A stretch of DNA of 38,637 nt from Clostridia bacterium (GTDB taxonomy: Bacteria; Bacillota; Clostridia; Christensenellales; Aristaeellaceae), in the NCBI GenBank assembly GCA_017516765.1, contig JAFXBE010000042.1, positions 1 to 38,637 of the forward strand. Reading direction: 5' to 3'. Positions 1 through 8,240 of the stretch are shown piece after piece. Within the stretch, counting starts at the first letter, position 1, and every line of letters begins with the position of its first letter. The notes beneath the pieces are model-generated. The model searched no databases. It was not told where the DNA came from and was given only the letters and a program-made list of their open reading frames with translations. Position numbers and translations under genes: made by a program.

Positions 1-1
1 G

Positions 2-3000
2 GTCACCGTGAAGTACACCTGCGACGGCGCGGTGCTGTACGAAGATACCGTGGGTGTGACCGAGACCAATAATGTGGTCAATGCAGACAGCAGCAAGGTG
101 TCTGAGGGCTATACCCTTACCTCTGCTTCTTCTGTAACCGTTGCCTTTGACGAGAACGGCAATCCCACCCCCGCCGTTGTGGAATTCATCTACGCCGCCC
201 CCGCCCCCGTGGAGAAGAGCGGTGTGGTGAATGTACGCTACACGAGCGGCGGTCAGGTGCTGTATGAAGAGAATGTGACCGTTACCGAAAGCAGCAACAT
301 CATCAATGCCGATTACAGCAAGGTGCCTGCGGGCTATACCCCTGTTTCCGTGGCTCCCGTGACCGTGCAGTTTGACGATGCCGGCAACCCCAGCCCCGCG
401 GCTGTGGAATTCACCTTTGATGCGCCCAAGCCCGCCGAAAAGAGCGGCAAGGTGACGGTGGTCTACATGGCAGGCCGTACCGAGCTGGCCAACGAAGTGG
501 TACTGGTGAGCGAAAGCAGCAATGTGATCAAGCCCAATGCGGCGCTGGTGCCCCAGAACTACACCGCCATCTTTGCCCAGGATGTGACCATCGGCTTTGA
601 CGAGAACGGCAACCCCGATCCCGCCAGAGTGGAGTACACCTATCAGGCTCCCGAGAAGACCGGTCAGGTAACGGTCAGCTACGTCAGCCAGCGCGGCGAG
701 TTCTACAAGCAGACCGTAGCGGTGAGCGAGAGCAGCAATGTGGTCTCGCCCAATGCTGCCGCCGTTCCCGCGGGCTACACCGCCGTATCGGTCGCGCCCG
801 TCACCGTCGGCTTTGATGCCAACGGCGCACCCGTGCCCGCCAACATCACCTTTGTGTATCAGGCGCCCGCCCTGTCCGGCTCGGTGATGGTACAGTATGT
901 GAACGCAGCCACCGGCGCAGCCTTCAACGGTGAAGTGATCGCCGTTTCCGAAGGTACCACCACCATCCGCCCCAATGCGGCGATGATCCCCACCGGCTAC
1001 ACCGCCGTCAGCGCAGAGCCTGTGCAGGTAACGCTGGGATCCGACGGTATCGTTACCCCCGACCGGATCGCCTTTACCTATCAGGCACCGCCTATCACCG
1101 GCACGGTGGATGTGCTGTACGTAACGGCCGAGCAGGGCACCTTCGCCAGCGAGACCGTTACCCTTGCCGAGGGCGAAAACACCATTACCCCCAACAAGAA
1201 CCTGCTGCCCGACGGCTATACCCCCGTGAAGGCAGATGCCGTTACCGTTACCCTGAACGCCGACGGCACCACCCAGCCCTCTTCCGTGGCATTCATTTAT
1301 CAGGCGCCTGCCGCGCCTGCCGTAAAGGCCAGCGTTACCTTCAAGTTTGTGGATGACGGCGGCAATGCCCTGCTGGATCCCCAGACGGTGGAGCTGGAGG
1401 ACGGCATTCACGATCCTGCCGAGTATGCCGCCAAGCTGGACGGTTATACCTGCCAGGGTCCCAGCGCGGCGCTGATCCGCGTATCCGGCGGCACAGCCGA
1501 CCCGGCGGAGATCACCTTTACCTATGCCAGGAACAAGACCGCTGCCAAACTGGAGATCCACTATCTGGATACCATCGGCAAGGATCTGGGCGCATCGCCC
1601 GAGGTGGTGGAGCTGGGTGTGGGTACCCACACGATCCAGCCCAATGCTGCCTACATCCCGGCAGGGTACTCTCTTGGCTCCGGCAGCGCCCAGTCCTACA
1701 CCGTTACCGTGGGTGAGGATCTGACCGCCGTGCCTGCCAGCATCAACTTTACGCTGGTGCATAACAGCGTGATGGGGCGCGTGACCGTGCTCTATCTGGA
1801 TGTGAGCACCATGAACCCCATTGCCACCGAAGTGCTTACCCTGCGCCCCGGTACCCATACCGTGCTCCGGGATGACAGCAAGGTGGGCGACAACTACGAG
1901 CCTGCCGCCGCAGGTGTGCCCTCCTATGAGGTGATCATCAGCGATCTGGGCAAGGCAGACCGGGAAACCATCAGCTTCTACTACCAGAAGAAGCAGGCGG
2001 AGACCTATATGGGTTATGCGCTGGTTACCACCCAGACCAATCTGCGCAATGCCTACAACCAGGCCGACAGCTCCGTGATCGCCATTCTGCCGGTGAACAC
2101 GCTGGTGTATGTGAACGGTCAGCAGACAGTGGGCGGCGTTGACTGGAGCAGCTCCCAGATCGTGCTGGGCAACAACCTTGCCAGCGGCGTGGTGCTTACC
2201 AGCGCGCTGCAGCCCATTGCCCGGGAGCAGGCGGAAGCCATCATCAACCAGTACAACCAGATGCAGCCGCCCATTGCGGAGCAGATCAGCGGCTATTATG
2301 CCACCCTGACCGACAATGTGCCCCTGCGTACCCAGGCCGATGCCCAGAGCGCAGCAAAGCTGTGGCTGGCGGAGGATCGGATCGTTTACGTAAGCGGCAT
2401 GGAATACCGCAACGACAACAACTGGTATCTGTGCGACTTTGAGGGCGAGAGCGGCTATATCCGTCACGATATGCTCCGCCGTCTGACTGATGAAGAGCTG
2501 GAAAGCTACCTCGGTCAGCAGAACCCGCCCACGGTGAATCCCGATATCACCCCCGCACCCTACGATCCCTACGGTATGTCCAGCTACGGTTATGTGAATT
2601 CTTCTTCCGTCAACTTCCGCGAGGAGCCCAACGGCGCGAAGATGAAGGTGCTCAACCGTTATGCCTTCTGTCTGGTGATGGGCACCCGCGAGGTGAACGG
2701 TGTTACCTGGTACAACGTGAACCAGAACGGCACCGTTGGCTGGGTACACGGCGATTACTTCCATCAGCTGAACCTGACCGAGTTGACCGCCTTCCTCAAC
2801 AGCAACGAATACAAGCAGGGACTGATCGCCAATTCCGGCGTGGAAAACGGCAGCAACGAGGAGTACGCAGGTACCGGTTCCACCGGTGTTTCCAAGCCCG
2901 GCAACATCGGTTCTGTGGAGGACTGGAACGTTGGCGCATGGCAGAATACGGGCGTATCGGTGCAGACCAGCTACGCTCCCTTCAACCCCATCGCCACGGC

Positions 3001-3718
3001 CACCCCGCTGCCCAGCGTATCGCCCTCTGCCAGCGCCATGGTGACCCCCACCCCCACCTTCGTGATCGGCACCATGATCCCCATCGATTACACCGATGAA
3101 AGCAAGGAGACCCAGACCGCTACCGTGCCCTGGGGTCTGATCGCCGCAGGCGTGGTGCTCATTGGCGGTGCGGGCGGCGTGTATGCCTTTGCTATGAACC
3201 AGAACCGCAAGCGCAAGGCTGCTGCGGCCCGCGCGGCGCAGGCAAAGCGCGCGCAGGCGGCTCAGTATCCCAACGCCCGCCGCGTACCCGGCGCACCGTC
3301 CGGGCAGCCCGGTGCGGCAGGCGCCCGCAATCCTTACACGGTGCAGCAGGCGCCCAATCCCTATGCGCAGCCCGGCAGCGGCAGCCCCTACAACGGCGGC
3401 AGCAGCGAGAGCCGTAATCCCTACGGCGCGGCCCGCCCGTACGGCCGTCCTGCCGATCTCTACGCACCGCCTGCAGAGAGCGCACAGCCCCAGAGCAGCC
3501 CTGCCGACCGTTACGCACCTTCGGCAGATGCTTCCTCTGCCGGCAGGACGTCGCAGCCGATGGGCGATAATCCCTTCGCACGTCCCATCAGCGCCCGGAC
3601 GGAGCTTTATGCGCCTCCCGCAGAGGATGCGACCGGCGAAACGGCTGCACCGCGCCGCCGTGCCAGCCGGGTGGATCGTTACCATGATGCCGGCAACGGC
3701 ACCGATGCGGAGGCCTGA
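2..3718 (+). CDS. Large MucBP-like repeat surface protein, 5'-truncated by the window edge
   Basis: The frame is open to the left edge and the first codons (V-T-V-K-Y) already belong to a repeat, so the true start lies upstream. Nine repeats of about 70 residues fill residues 1-670. Each begins V-x-V-x-Y, has a central GYT and ends near F-x-Y-x-AP, resembling MucBP/β-grasp surface repeats. Three SH3-like domains follow (about 680-760, 775-850, 868-940), then a Ser/Pro/Thr-rich linker. One membrane helix lies at about 1041-1063 and is followed by an RKRK stop-transfer signal. The last ~170 residues should be cytoplasmic; they are rich in Pro, Tyr and Ala, with repeated NPY and (D/E)(L/R)YAP motifs. 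There is no LPXTG signal, so anchoring is by the helix. A role in adhesion or wall binding is inferred. Clear as a coding region; exact ligand unknown. Confidence 0.85.
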   Translation, partial: VTVKYTCDGAVLYEDTVGVTETNNVVNADSSKVSEGYTLTSASSVTVAFDENGNPTPAVVEFIYAAPAPVEKSGVVNVRYTSGGQVLYEENVTVTESSNIINADYSKVPAGYTPVSVAPVTVQFDDAGNPSPAAVEFTFDAPKPAEKSGKVTVVYMAGRTELANEVVLVSESSNVIKPNAALVPQNYTAIFAQDVTIGFDENGNPDPARVEYTYQAPEKTGQVTVSYVSQRGEFYKQTVAVSESSNVVSPNAAAVPAGYTAVSVAPVTVGFDANGAPVPANITFVYQAPALSGSVMVQYVNAATGAAFNGEVIAVSEGTTTIRPNAAMIPTGYTAVSAEPVQVTLGSDGIVTPDRIAFTYQAPPITGTVDVLYVTAEQGTFASETVTLAEGENTITPNKNLLPDGYTPVKADAVTVTLNADGTTQPSSVAFIYQAPAAPAVKASVTFKFVDDGGNALLDPQTVELEDGIHDPAEYAAKLDGYTCQGPSAALIRVSGGTADPAEITFTYARNKTAAKLEIHYLDTIGKDLGASPEVVELGVGTHTIQPNAAYIPAGYSLGSGSAQSYTVTVGEDLTAVPASINFTLVHNSVMGRVTVLYLDVSTMNPIATEVLTLRPGTHTVLRDDSKVGDNYEPAAAGVPSYEVIISDLGKADRETISFYYQKKQAETYMGYALVTTQTNLRNAYNQADSSVIAILPVNTLVYVNGQQTVGGVDWSSSQIVLGNNLASGVVLTSALQPIAREQAEAIINQYNQMQPPIAEQISGYYATLTDNVPLRTQADAQSAAKLWLAEDRIVYVSGMEYRNDNNWYLCDFEGESGYIRHDMLRRLTDEELESYLGQQNPPTVNPDITPAPYDPYGMSSYGYVNSSSVNFREEPNGAKMKVLNRYAFCLVMGTREVNGVTWYNVNQNGTVGWVHGDYFHQLNLTELTAFLNSNEYKQGLIANSGVENGSNEEYAGTGSTGVSKPGNIGSVEDWNVGAWQNTGVSVQTSYAPFNPIATATPLPSVSPSASAMVTPTPTFVIGTMIPIDYTDESKETQTATVPWGLIAAGVVLIGGAGGVYAFAMNQNRKRKAAAARAAQAKRAQAAQYPNARRVPGAPSGQPGAAGARNPYTVQQAPNPYAQPGSGSPYNGGSSESRNPYGAARPYGRPADLYAPPAESAQPQSSPADRYAPSADASSAGRTSQPMGDNPFARPISARTELYAPPAEDATGETAAPRRRASRVDRYHDAGNGTDAEA

Positions 3719-3763
3719 GCCCCTCCCATCCGGTAACGGATTGCCAAACCCATGAAAAAACAT

Positions 3764-3793
3764 CGGGCAGCCGCTTCTTTGCGCGGCTGCCCG
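3764..3793. terminator. Hairpin after the surface-protein gene
   Basis: An 11-bp perfect stem (CGGGCAGCCGC / GCGGCTGCCCG) with an 8-nt loop lies 46 bases after the stop codon. On the plus strand there is no good T-run after it. The A-run lies on the left side, so the T-run is better for minus-strand transcripts. It probably acts as a weak or bidirectional terminator. Confidence 0.5.
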
Positions 3794-3839
3794 ACCTGTA
3801 TGCGGTGTTTATGCCGTATGGTCAAGGAGGAAAGAGACA

Positions 3840-4205
3840 ATGCATCTGGGCGAGGTTTGTCTGCTGACGCGGGATGTTCCCCGTCTGGCGGAGTTCTACC
3901 GGACGCTGCTTGGAACAGAGGGCAGCAGTACCGATGAATACTGGCAGGCGGTCGTGCAGGGGGAGCCCATGCTGACCGTTATGCACCGGGAGGATCTGCC
4001 CGGCGATGCACCCCAGCGGGCTGTGCTGGCTTTTACCACGGAGGATATGGAGGCAGCCTGTGCGCATGTGCTGCGGATGGGCGCAGCGGTGGTGCAGCCG
4101 CCCATGCGCCAGCCGTGGGGCACGGTGAATATGATCCTTGAAGACCCTGACGGCAATCAGGTCTATCTGCGGCAATTTGCCCCGGCAAAGGAGGATCGGG
4201 CATGA
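3840..4205 (+). CDS. VOC-family (glyoxalase/bleomycin-resistance fold) protein
   Basis: A 121-residue single VOC module. The N-terminal motif LGEVCLLTRDVPRLAEFY and the C-terminal motif LEDPDGNQVYLRQF are typical of this fold, which usually works as a metal-dependent dimer. The start ATG has a strong AAGGAGG site 9 bases upstream. The stop overlaps the next start as ATGA, so it is translationally coupled to a GNAT acetyltransferase. The substrate cannot be read from the sequence; isomerase, lyase and drug-binding roles all occur in the family. Confidence 0.85.
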   Translation: MHLGEVCLLTRDVPRLAEFYRTLLGTEGSSTDEYWQAVVQGEPMLTVMHREDLPGDAPQRAVLAFTTEDMEAACAHVLRMGAAVVQPPMRQPWGTVNMILEDPDGNQVYLRQFAPAKEDRA

Positions 4206-4747
4206 TCCGTCATGCGATTCAGCAGGATGTGGACGCGGTGGCCGCCGGTTACGAGCGGTTGCTCAGCCACGAGGCAGCGACCCACAGCTATACCAACTGG
4301 AAACCCGGTATCTATCCCGTTCGCGCGGATGCCCAGCGGGCATTTGAGAACGGTACGCTCTATGTGCTGGAGGAGGATGGGCAGGTCTGCGCCAGCATGA
4401 TCCTGAACCGGCATCAGGCGGAGGCGTATGCCGAAATGGACTGGCAGTACCCGGCAGACCCGGAGCAGGTGCTGGTGATCCACACCCTGACCATGCCGCC
4501 GGAAATGAGCGGCAGGGGCTACGGCACCCGTATGGTACGCTTTGCCATGGAGGAGGCGCGCCGCATGGGCTGCAAGGTGATCCGGCTGGATACCTATGTG
4601 GGCAATTTGCCTGCCCAGCGGCTGTACAGCAAGCTGGGGTTCCGTATCAGCGGGCGCAAGCTGGTAAGCCACCATGGTTTGTTCGATTCGGAGCTGTACT
4701 ATCTGGAATGCAGTCTGACCGGCGGGGAAATACCGCCCGCAGAATAA
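4202..4747 (+). CDS. GNAT-family N-acetyltransferase
   Basis: A 181-residue GNAT-fold protein that should transfer an acetyl group from acetyl-CoA to an amine. The middle carries the HTLTMPPEMSGRGYGTRMV segment, in which SGRGYGT matches the Q/RxxGxG/A acetyl-CoA pyrophosphate-binding motif. It is followed by the N-x-x-AQRLYSKLGFR motif common to small-molecule acetyltransferases. The start overlaps the upstream VOC gene (ATGA), with AAAGGAGG inside that gene's end. Convergent hairpins follow. The acceptor is unknown. Confidence 0.88.
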   Translation: MIRHAIQQDVDAVAAGYERLLSHEAATHSYTNWKPGIYPVRADAQRAFENGTLYVLEEDGQVCASMILNRHQAEAYAEMDWQYPADPEQVLVIHTLTMPPEMSGRGYGTRMVRFAMEEARRMGCKVIRLDTYVGNLPAQRLYSKLGFRISGRKLVSHHGLFDSELYYLECSLTGGEIPPAE

Positions 4748-4751
4748 AGAA

Positions 4752-4779
4752 AAGCCGCCCAGCGAACGCCGGGCGGCTT
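4752..4779 (+). terminator. Terminator hairpin 1 after the GNAT gene
   Basis: Stem AAGCCGCCC / GGGCGGCTT with an AGCGAACGCC loop, starting 5 bases after the GNAT stop. There is no strong T-run immediately after it, but a second inverted repeat (4785-4818, CGTCAAAAA / TTTTTTGACG) follows at once. The stem core is almost the same as in the hairpin at 4893-4934. Confidence 0.6.
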
Positions 4780-4784
4780 CAGTT

Positions 4785-4818
4785 CGTCAAAAACACGCCT
4801 GCGGCGGCTTTTTTGACG
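4785..4818 (+). terminator. Second hairpin with T-run
   Basis: Arms CGTCAAAAA and TTTTTTGACG enclose a GC-rich segment (CACGCCTGCGGCGG). The A arm, GC core and T arm give the layout of an intrinsic terminator usable from both sides. Confidence 0.5.
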
Positions 4819-4892
4819 ATTATCACCCATGTCGCCGGAAACGGATGGACAGTCAGAGGGCTGCGGCCCGACCACATTTCTGGAGTTTGTCA

Positions 4893-4934
4893 GCAATCAA
4901 AACCGCCCAGCGAACGCTGGGCGGTTTTGATTGC
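4893..4934. terminator. Bidirectional terminator between convergent genes
   Basis: A perfect 20-bp inverted repeat with a 2-nt AA centre. It contains CAAAACCGCCC on the left and GGGCGGTTTTG on the right, so each strand has a GC stem followed by T residues. It lies just downstream of the DUF1292 gene stop on the minus strand and faces the GNAT gene on the plus strand. Confidence 0.8.
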
Positions 4935-4943
4935 AGGGTGTGA

Positions 4944-5222
4944 TCAGTCAACAAAGTTGAACTCTTCCTTGAACTTTTCCTTGAAGATCTCGAATACGGC
5001 GGTCAGAACGTCATCGTCCTCTACGCTTACGTAGGCTTCCTCGTCGCTGTCTTCGTCGCCTTCTTCTACCTGCAGGATCACGACTTCGCCGTCGCCATCG
5101 TCTTCGACGGGCAGGAGCACTACATACTCGTGATCCTGATACTCGATCAGGTCGATGAATTCGAATTCCACTTCGTTGCCGTTTTCATCGTTCAGCACGA
5201 TGATGTTGCTTACTTCTTCCAT
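4944..5222 (-). CDS. DUF1292 (YrzB-like) small acidic protein
   Basis: A 92-residue very acidic protein with the N-terminal signature ITVLNDENGNEVEFEF-like (here NIIVLNDENGNEVEFEF) and a following YVVLLPVED strand. This matches the DUF1292 family, found widely in Firmicutes. Family function is not established. The start ATG has a strong TAAGGAGG site 8 bases upstream, and a clear σA promoter lies about 40 bases before it. The gene is alone in its transcription unit and ends at the bidirectional hairpin. Confidence 0.9.
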   Translation of the reverse strand: MEEVSNIIVLNDENGNEVEFEFIDLIEYQDHEYVVLLPVEDDGDGEVVILQVEEGDEDSDEEAYVSVEDDDVLTAVFEIFKEKFKEEFNFVD

Positions 5223-5261
5223 GGGGATACCTCCTTATGCTGTGGGTTGTCCGTTGCCTGG

Positions 5262-5290
5262 ATGTTAGCATTTGCGCGGCCCGCTGTCAA
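5262..5290 (-). promoter_or_regulatory. σA promoter for the DUF1292 gene
   Basis: Reading the minus strand: TTGACA, 17 bases, TAACAT, with an extended TGC just before the -10 box. The spacing to the ATG at 5222 fits a short leader. Confidence 0.8.
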
Positions 5291-5306
5291 TCGCTGCGGG
5301 CGTTAT

Positions 5307-5966
5307 TTACCATTTGGCGACAATTTCGCCGCTGTTCTTATGGATGCAGCGCTGGGGCACCAGCCCGCGCACGCAGGAAAGGGGATAGACATTGCTTTCC
5401 CGCCCGATAACGGTGCCGGGGTTGAGCACGCTGTTGCAGCCGACCTCCACATCGTCGCCCAGCATAGCGCCCACCTTCTTCAGACCGGTCTCGATATAGC
5501 CTTCGCCCGTGCGGATCTTGACAAGCTGTTTGTCGCTCTTTACGTTGGAGGTAATGGAGCCTGCGCCCATGTGGGAGCGATAGCCGAGAATGGAATCGCC
5601 CACGTAGTTGTAGTGTGGCACCTGTACCTTGTCGAAGAGGATCACGTTTTTCAGCTCGGTGGAGTTGCCCACCACGCAGCCTTCGCCCACCAGCGCAGCG
5701 CCGCGGATGAAGGCGCAGTGGCGTACCTCCGTGCCTGCACCAATGATGCAGGGTGCACCCAGATAGGCGGTGGGGGCAACGGTGGCGGTCTTGTGCACCC
5801 ATACGCCGGGAGAGGGCTGGTCGAACTCTTCGGGGCTCAGGCCTTCGCCCAGCTGCCGGATGAGGGCTTTGATGCCGCCCAGCGCTTCCCAGGGATAGGT
5901 GAAACCCTTCAGATAATCGGCGGCGATGGTATGATCCAGATCGTAAAGCTCACGGATGGAATACAT
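5307..5966 (-). CDS. Left-handed β-helix acyl/nucleotidyltransferase-like protein (GlmU C-domain type)
   Basis: 219 residues from the chosen ATG, which has AGGAAGGAG upstream; an open frame extends 30 codons further but lacks a ribosome site. The protein shows hexapeptide-repeat spacing (ATVAPTAYLGAPCIIGAGTE, then VGEGCVVGNSTELKNV). A C-terminal coil with GAMLGDDVEVGCNSVLNPG is typical of the acetyltransferase half of GlmU and of sugar-phosphate nucleotidyltransferases. The N-terminal Rossmann pyrophosphorylase domain is absent. Homologues in Clostridia are often named UDP-GlcNAc pyrophosphorylase, but with only the β-helix half an acyltransferase or regulatory role is more likely. Function is inferred. 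Confidence 0.8.
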   Translation of the reverse strand: MYSIRELYDLDHTIAADYLKGFTYPWEALGGIKALIRQLGEGLSPEEFDQPSPGVWVHKTATVAPTAYLGAPCIIGAGTEVRHCAFIRGAALVGEGCVVGNSTELKNVILFDKVQVPHYNYVGDSILGYRSHMGAGSITSNVKSDKQLVKIRTGEGYIETGLKKVGAMLGDDVEVGCNSVLNPGTVIGRESNVYPLSCVRGLVPQRCIHKNSGEIVAKW

Positions 5967-6027
5967 GAAAAAACTCCTTCCTGTGTGGGTTGTGGATACG
6001 TGGCGGCAGATACGCCGCCCGCGTTTT

Positions 6028-6056
6028 ATTATACCCCAATCGGTGCGATTTGTCAT
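6028..6056 (-). promoter_or_regulatory. σA promoter for the β-helix gene
   Basis: Minus strand: ATGACA, 17 bases, TATAAT. Its -35 box lies two bases from the -35 box of the divergent promoter at 6059, so the two polymerases would compete or be controlled together. Confidence 0.75.
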
Positions 6057-6058
6057 TA

Positions 6059-6087
6059 TTGACGCTTCCGTTCATCGGCGGTACAAT
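6059..6087 (+). promoter_or_regulatory. σA promoter for the amidohydrolase-macro operon
   Basis: Plus strand: TTGACG, 17 bases, TACAAT, ending about 33 bases before the amidohydrolase ATG. It is back-to-back with the promoter at 6028-6056. Confidence 0.8.
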
Positions 6088-6119
6088 GAACAATATCATA
6101 GGCAACAGAAGGTGTTTGG

Positions 6120-6929
6120 ATGATCGATTTTCATACGCATATTTTCCCGGATGCGGTAGCCCCCAAGGCACTGGCTTCTTTGCAGGCAGGTACCCTGCGG
6201 GTGGAGGGCACGGCTGTGCCGCCCAACACCGACGGTACTGTGGCGGGCCTTCTGGCTTCCATGACCGAAAATGCTGTGGACAGGAGCGTGGTTCTGCCCA
6301 TTGCCACCAAGCCCAGCCAGACCCTGTCCATCAACCGTTTTGCTGCCGGTGTGCAGTCGGATCGGCTGCTGTCCTTTTACAGCCTGCACCCCATGCAGGA
6401 GGATCGGGAGGAAGTGCTGGAACAGATCGCTGCGCTGGGCGGCAAGGGCATCAAGCTGCACCCGGAATTCCAGTATGCCGATGTGGACAGCCCGGAGATG
6501 ATCGCCATTCTGCGAAAGGCCGCAGCATTGGGGCTGATCGTGGTTCTGCACACGGGCAAGGATATCGGCATGCCCCCGCCGGTGCACTGCACCCCGCAGA
6601 TGCTGGCTCGGGCATTGGATGCCGCCCCGGGTTGCCGGGTGGTGGCTGCCCATCTGGGCGGCTGGCGCATGTGGGATGATGTGGAAAAAACCCTTGTGGG
6701 GCGCGATCTGTGGCTGGATACGGCATTCGTTTGCGATCATATCGCCCCGGAACAGTATCTGCGCATCATCCGCAGCCATGGCGTGGAGCGCATCCTTTTC
6801 GGCAGCGACAGCCCCTGGGAGAAGCCGCTGCATACGCTGGAAGGGCTGCAGGCCTTGGGGCTTACGGAAAAGGAGCTTGGATGCATCACCCACGGCAACG
6901 CGGCTGCGCTGCTGGGACTGAAGGACTGA
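6120..6929 (+). CDS. Amidohydrolase-family (TIM-barrel, metal-dependent) hydrolase
   Basis: A 269-residue protein with the N-terminal metal-binding motif MIDFHTHIFPD. It also has KLHPEFQ (β-strand lysine/His), a VLHTG segment, VVAAHLGG and the C-terminal FGSDSPW motif that holds the catalytic Asp. This pattern fits the amidohydrolase-2 (PF04909) group, which includes decarboxylases and hydrolases of cyclic or aromatic acids. Substrate unknown. The ribosome site is weak (AGAAGG). It is followed 16 bases later by the macro-domain gene, so the two probably share an mRNA. Confidence 0.88.
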   Translation: MIDFHTHIFPDAVAPKALASLQAGTLRVEGTAVPPNTDGTVAGLLASMTENAVDRSVVLPIATKPSQTLSINRFAAGVQSDRLLSFYSLHPMQEDREEVLEQIAALGGKGIKLHPEFQYADVDSPEMIAILRKAAALGLIVVLHTGKDIGMPPPVHCTPQMLARALDAAPGCRVVAAHLGGWRMWDDVEKTLVGRDLWLDTAFVCDHIAPEQYLRIIRSHGVERILFGSDSPWEKPLHTLEGLQALGLTEKELGCITHGNAAALLGLKD

Positions 6930-6945
6930 GAAAGGGGCAGAAGCC

Positions 6946-8070
6946 TTGCCATTTACCATTGTACGAAACGATATTACCCGGATGTGGGTGGATGCGGTCG
7001 TTAATTCCACCGCTCCCGGCCATGCCAACTGCGGCGGCGCAGACGGCGCCATCCATCGGGCAGCGGGGCCGGAGTTGGAGGCCGCCTGCCGGGCGCAGGG
7101 CGGCGTAAAGCCCGGCAGGCCTCTGCTGACCCCGGGCTTCCGGCTGCCCTGCCGTTATGTGATCCACACGGTCGCACCCATGTGGCAGGGCGGCGGCGCA
7201 GGGGAGGAGCGGGAGCTGTACGCCTGCTATACCGATGCCATGGCGATGGCTGTGCGCCGCGGGCTGGAAACCCTCGCGTTTCCGCTGATGTCCTCCGGGC
7301 TGTTTGGCTTTCCCAGAGAGCGGGCTTTGCTGGCTGCCACCGATGCCATCCGGGATTTTGTGCTGACCCACGATCTGATGGTCTATCTGGTGGTGTATGA
7401 CAGCGAGAGCTTTGCCATCGGCGAAAAGCTGCAGGCGGATATCCGGCAGTACATTGACGACCGGTATGTGCAGGAGCATCGGGAGGATCGCCTGCCGCCG
7501 CCCATGCCGCAGTTTGCCCGGCAGGAGGAATGGCTGAGCGTCGAGTACCTTATGCCTGTTGAAGCCGTGCCGGAGCCGGAAGACCACGGAAAGACTGACA
7601 ACCTGTTTGCCGGGAGAGACGGCAGCAAAGCGGCGAATGACGATGTATGTGATGAGGAAACCTTTGAACGCTGTGCGCCTCTTGGCTCAGACAACTGGGA
7701 GGAGGATCTGCGCAGCCTGCTGGAAGAACCGGATGAGAGCTTTTCCCAGCAGCTGCTACGCCGCATCGACGAAAGCGGCATGACCGACCCTGAATGCTAT
7801 CGCAGAGCCAACATCGACCGGCGGCTGTTTTCCAAGATCCGCAGCAATCCCGGCTACCGGCCCAGCAAGCAGACTGCGTTGGCTTTTGCCGTTGCCCTGC
7901 GACTGAGCCTGCCGGAGACCGACCGGCTGTTGCGCACTGCCGGGCTTGCCCTGAGCCGCAGCAGCTATTTCGACCTGATCGTTGCCTTCTTTATCGAGCG
8001 GGGCATCTTTGATGTGCTGCGCATCAACGAAGTGTTGTATGCGTATGATCAGCCTTTGCTGGGGAATTGA
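6946..8070 (+). CDS. Macro-domain (ADP-ribose-binding) protein with a C-terminal HTH-like module
   Basis: 374 residues from a TTG start with AAAGGGG 8 bases upstream. Residues 1-165 form a macro domain: VDAVVNST, then CGGADGAIHRAAG, and the second loop LMSSGLFGFP. The usual VNAAN is VNST here, but the GG-x-DGAI loop is kept, so ADP-ribose or O-acetyl-ADP-ribose binding is likely. A charged linker (about 165-265) leads to a C-terminal helical region (about 265-374) with NIDRRLFSKIRS and PSKQTALAFAVAL, resembling a Cro/CI-type helix-turn-helix. I recall this module in Clostridial proteins also carrying VWA, kinase or macro domains. It may recognise nucleic acid or a partner. The fusion and its role are inferred. 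Confidence 0.85.
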   Translation: MPFTIVRNDITRMWVDAVVNSTAPGHANCGGADGAIHRAAGPELEAACRAQGGVKPGRPLLTPGFRLPCRYVIHTVAPMWQGGGAGEERELYACYTDAMAMAVRRGLETLAFPLMSSGLFGFPRERALLAATDAIRDFVLTHDLMVYLVVYDSESFAIGEKLQADIRQYIDDRYVQEHREDRLPPPMPQFARQEEWLSVEYLMPVEAVPEPEDHGKTDNLFAGRDGSKAANDDVCDEETFERCAPLGSDNWEEDLRSLLEEPDESFSQQLLRRIDESGMTDPECYRRANIDRRLFSKIRSNPGYRPSKQTALAFAVALRLSLPETDRLLRTAGLALSRSSYFDLIVAFFIERGIFDVLRINEVLYAYDQPLLGN

Positions 8071-8081
8071 TAAGGGAAAGA

Positions 8082-8136
8082 GGCTGCCGGAATGGTGGGA
8101 GTGTTCATAAGGAACGATTGATCCGGCAACAAAAAA
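8082..8136 (+). repeat. Dispersed repeat, split copy A, left part
   Basis: GGCTGCCGG..TGGTGGGAG.GTTC.TAAGGA..ATCC..CAAC.AAAAA matches 11860-11913, where the same segment runs straight into the right part. Here the right part resumes only at about 8707, after the XRE gene. Confidence 0.6.
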
Positions 8137-8240
8137 CTGAAAACGGATCCGCAACTTCAGGTTGCGAAAAGGCAAACGGAGGTTGGTGGAGTCAGCACGC
8201 CCGAGGCAGTATGATCTTTTGGGAGAGGGGGGCAGAAGAA

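Noticed and set aside
1..2000. CRISPR or tandem DNA repeat in the surface gene
   Set aside because: The repeats are protein-level, about 70 codons, and diverged at DNA level; they lack spacers.
5130..6062. A 310-codon plus-strand frame opposite the DUF1292 and β-helix genes
   Set aside because: Mirror of two genes with good promoters and ribosome sites.
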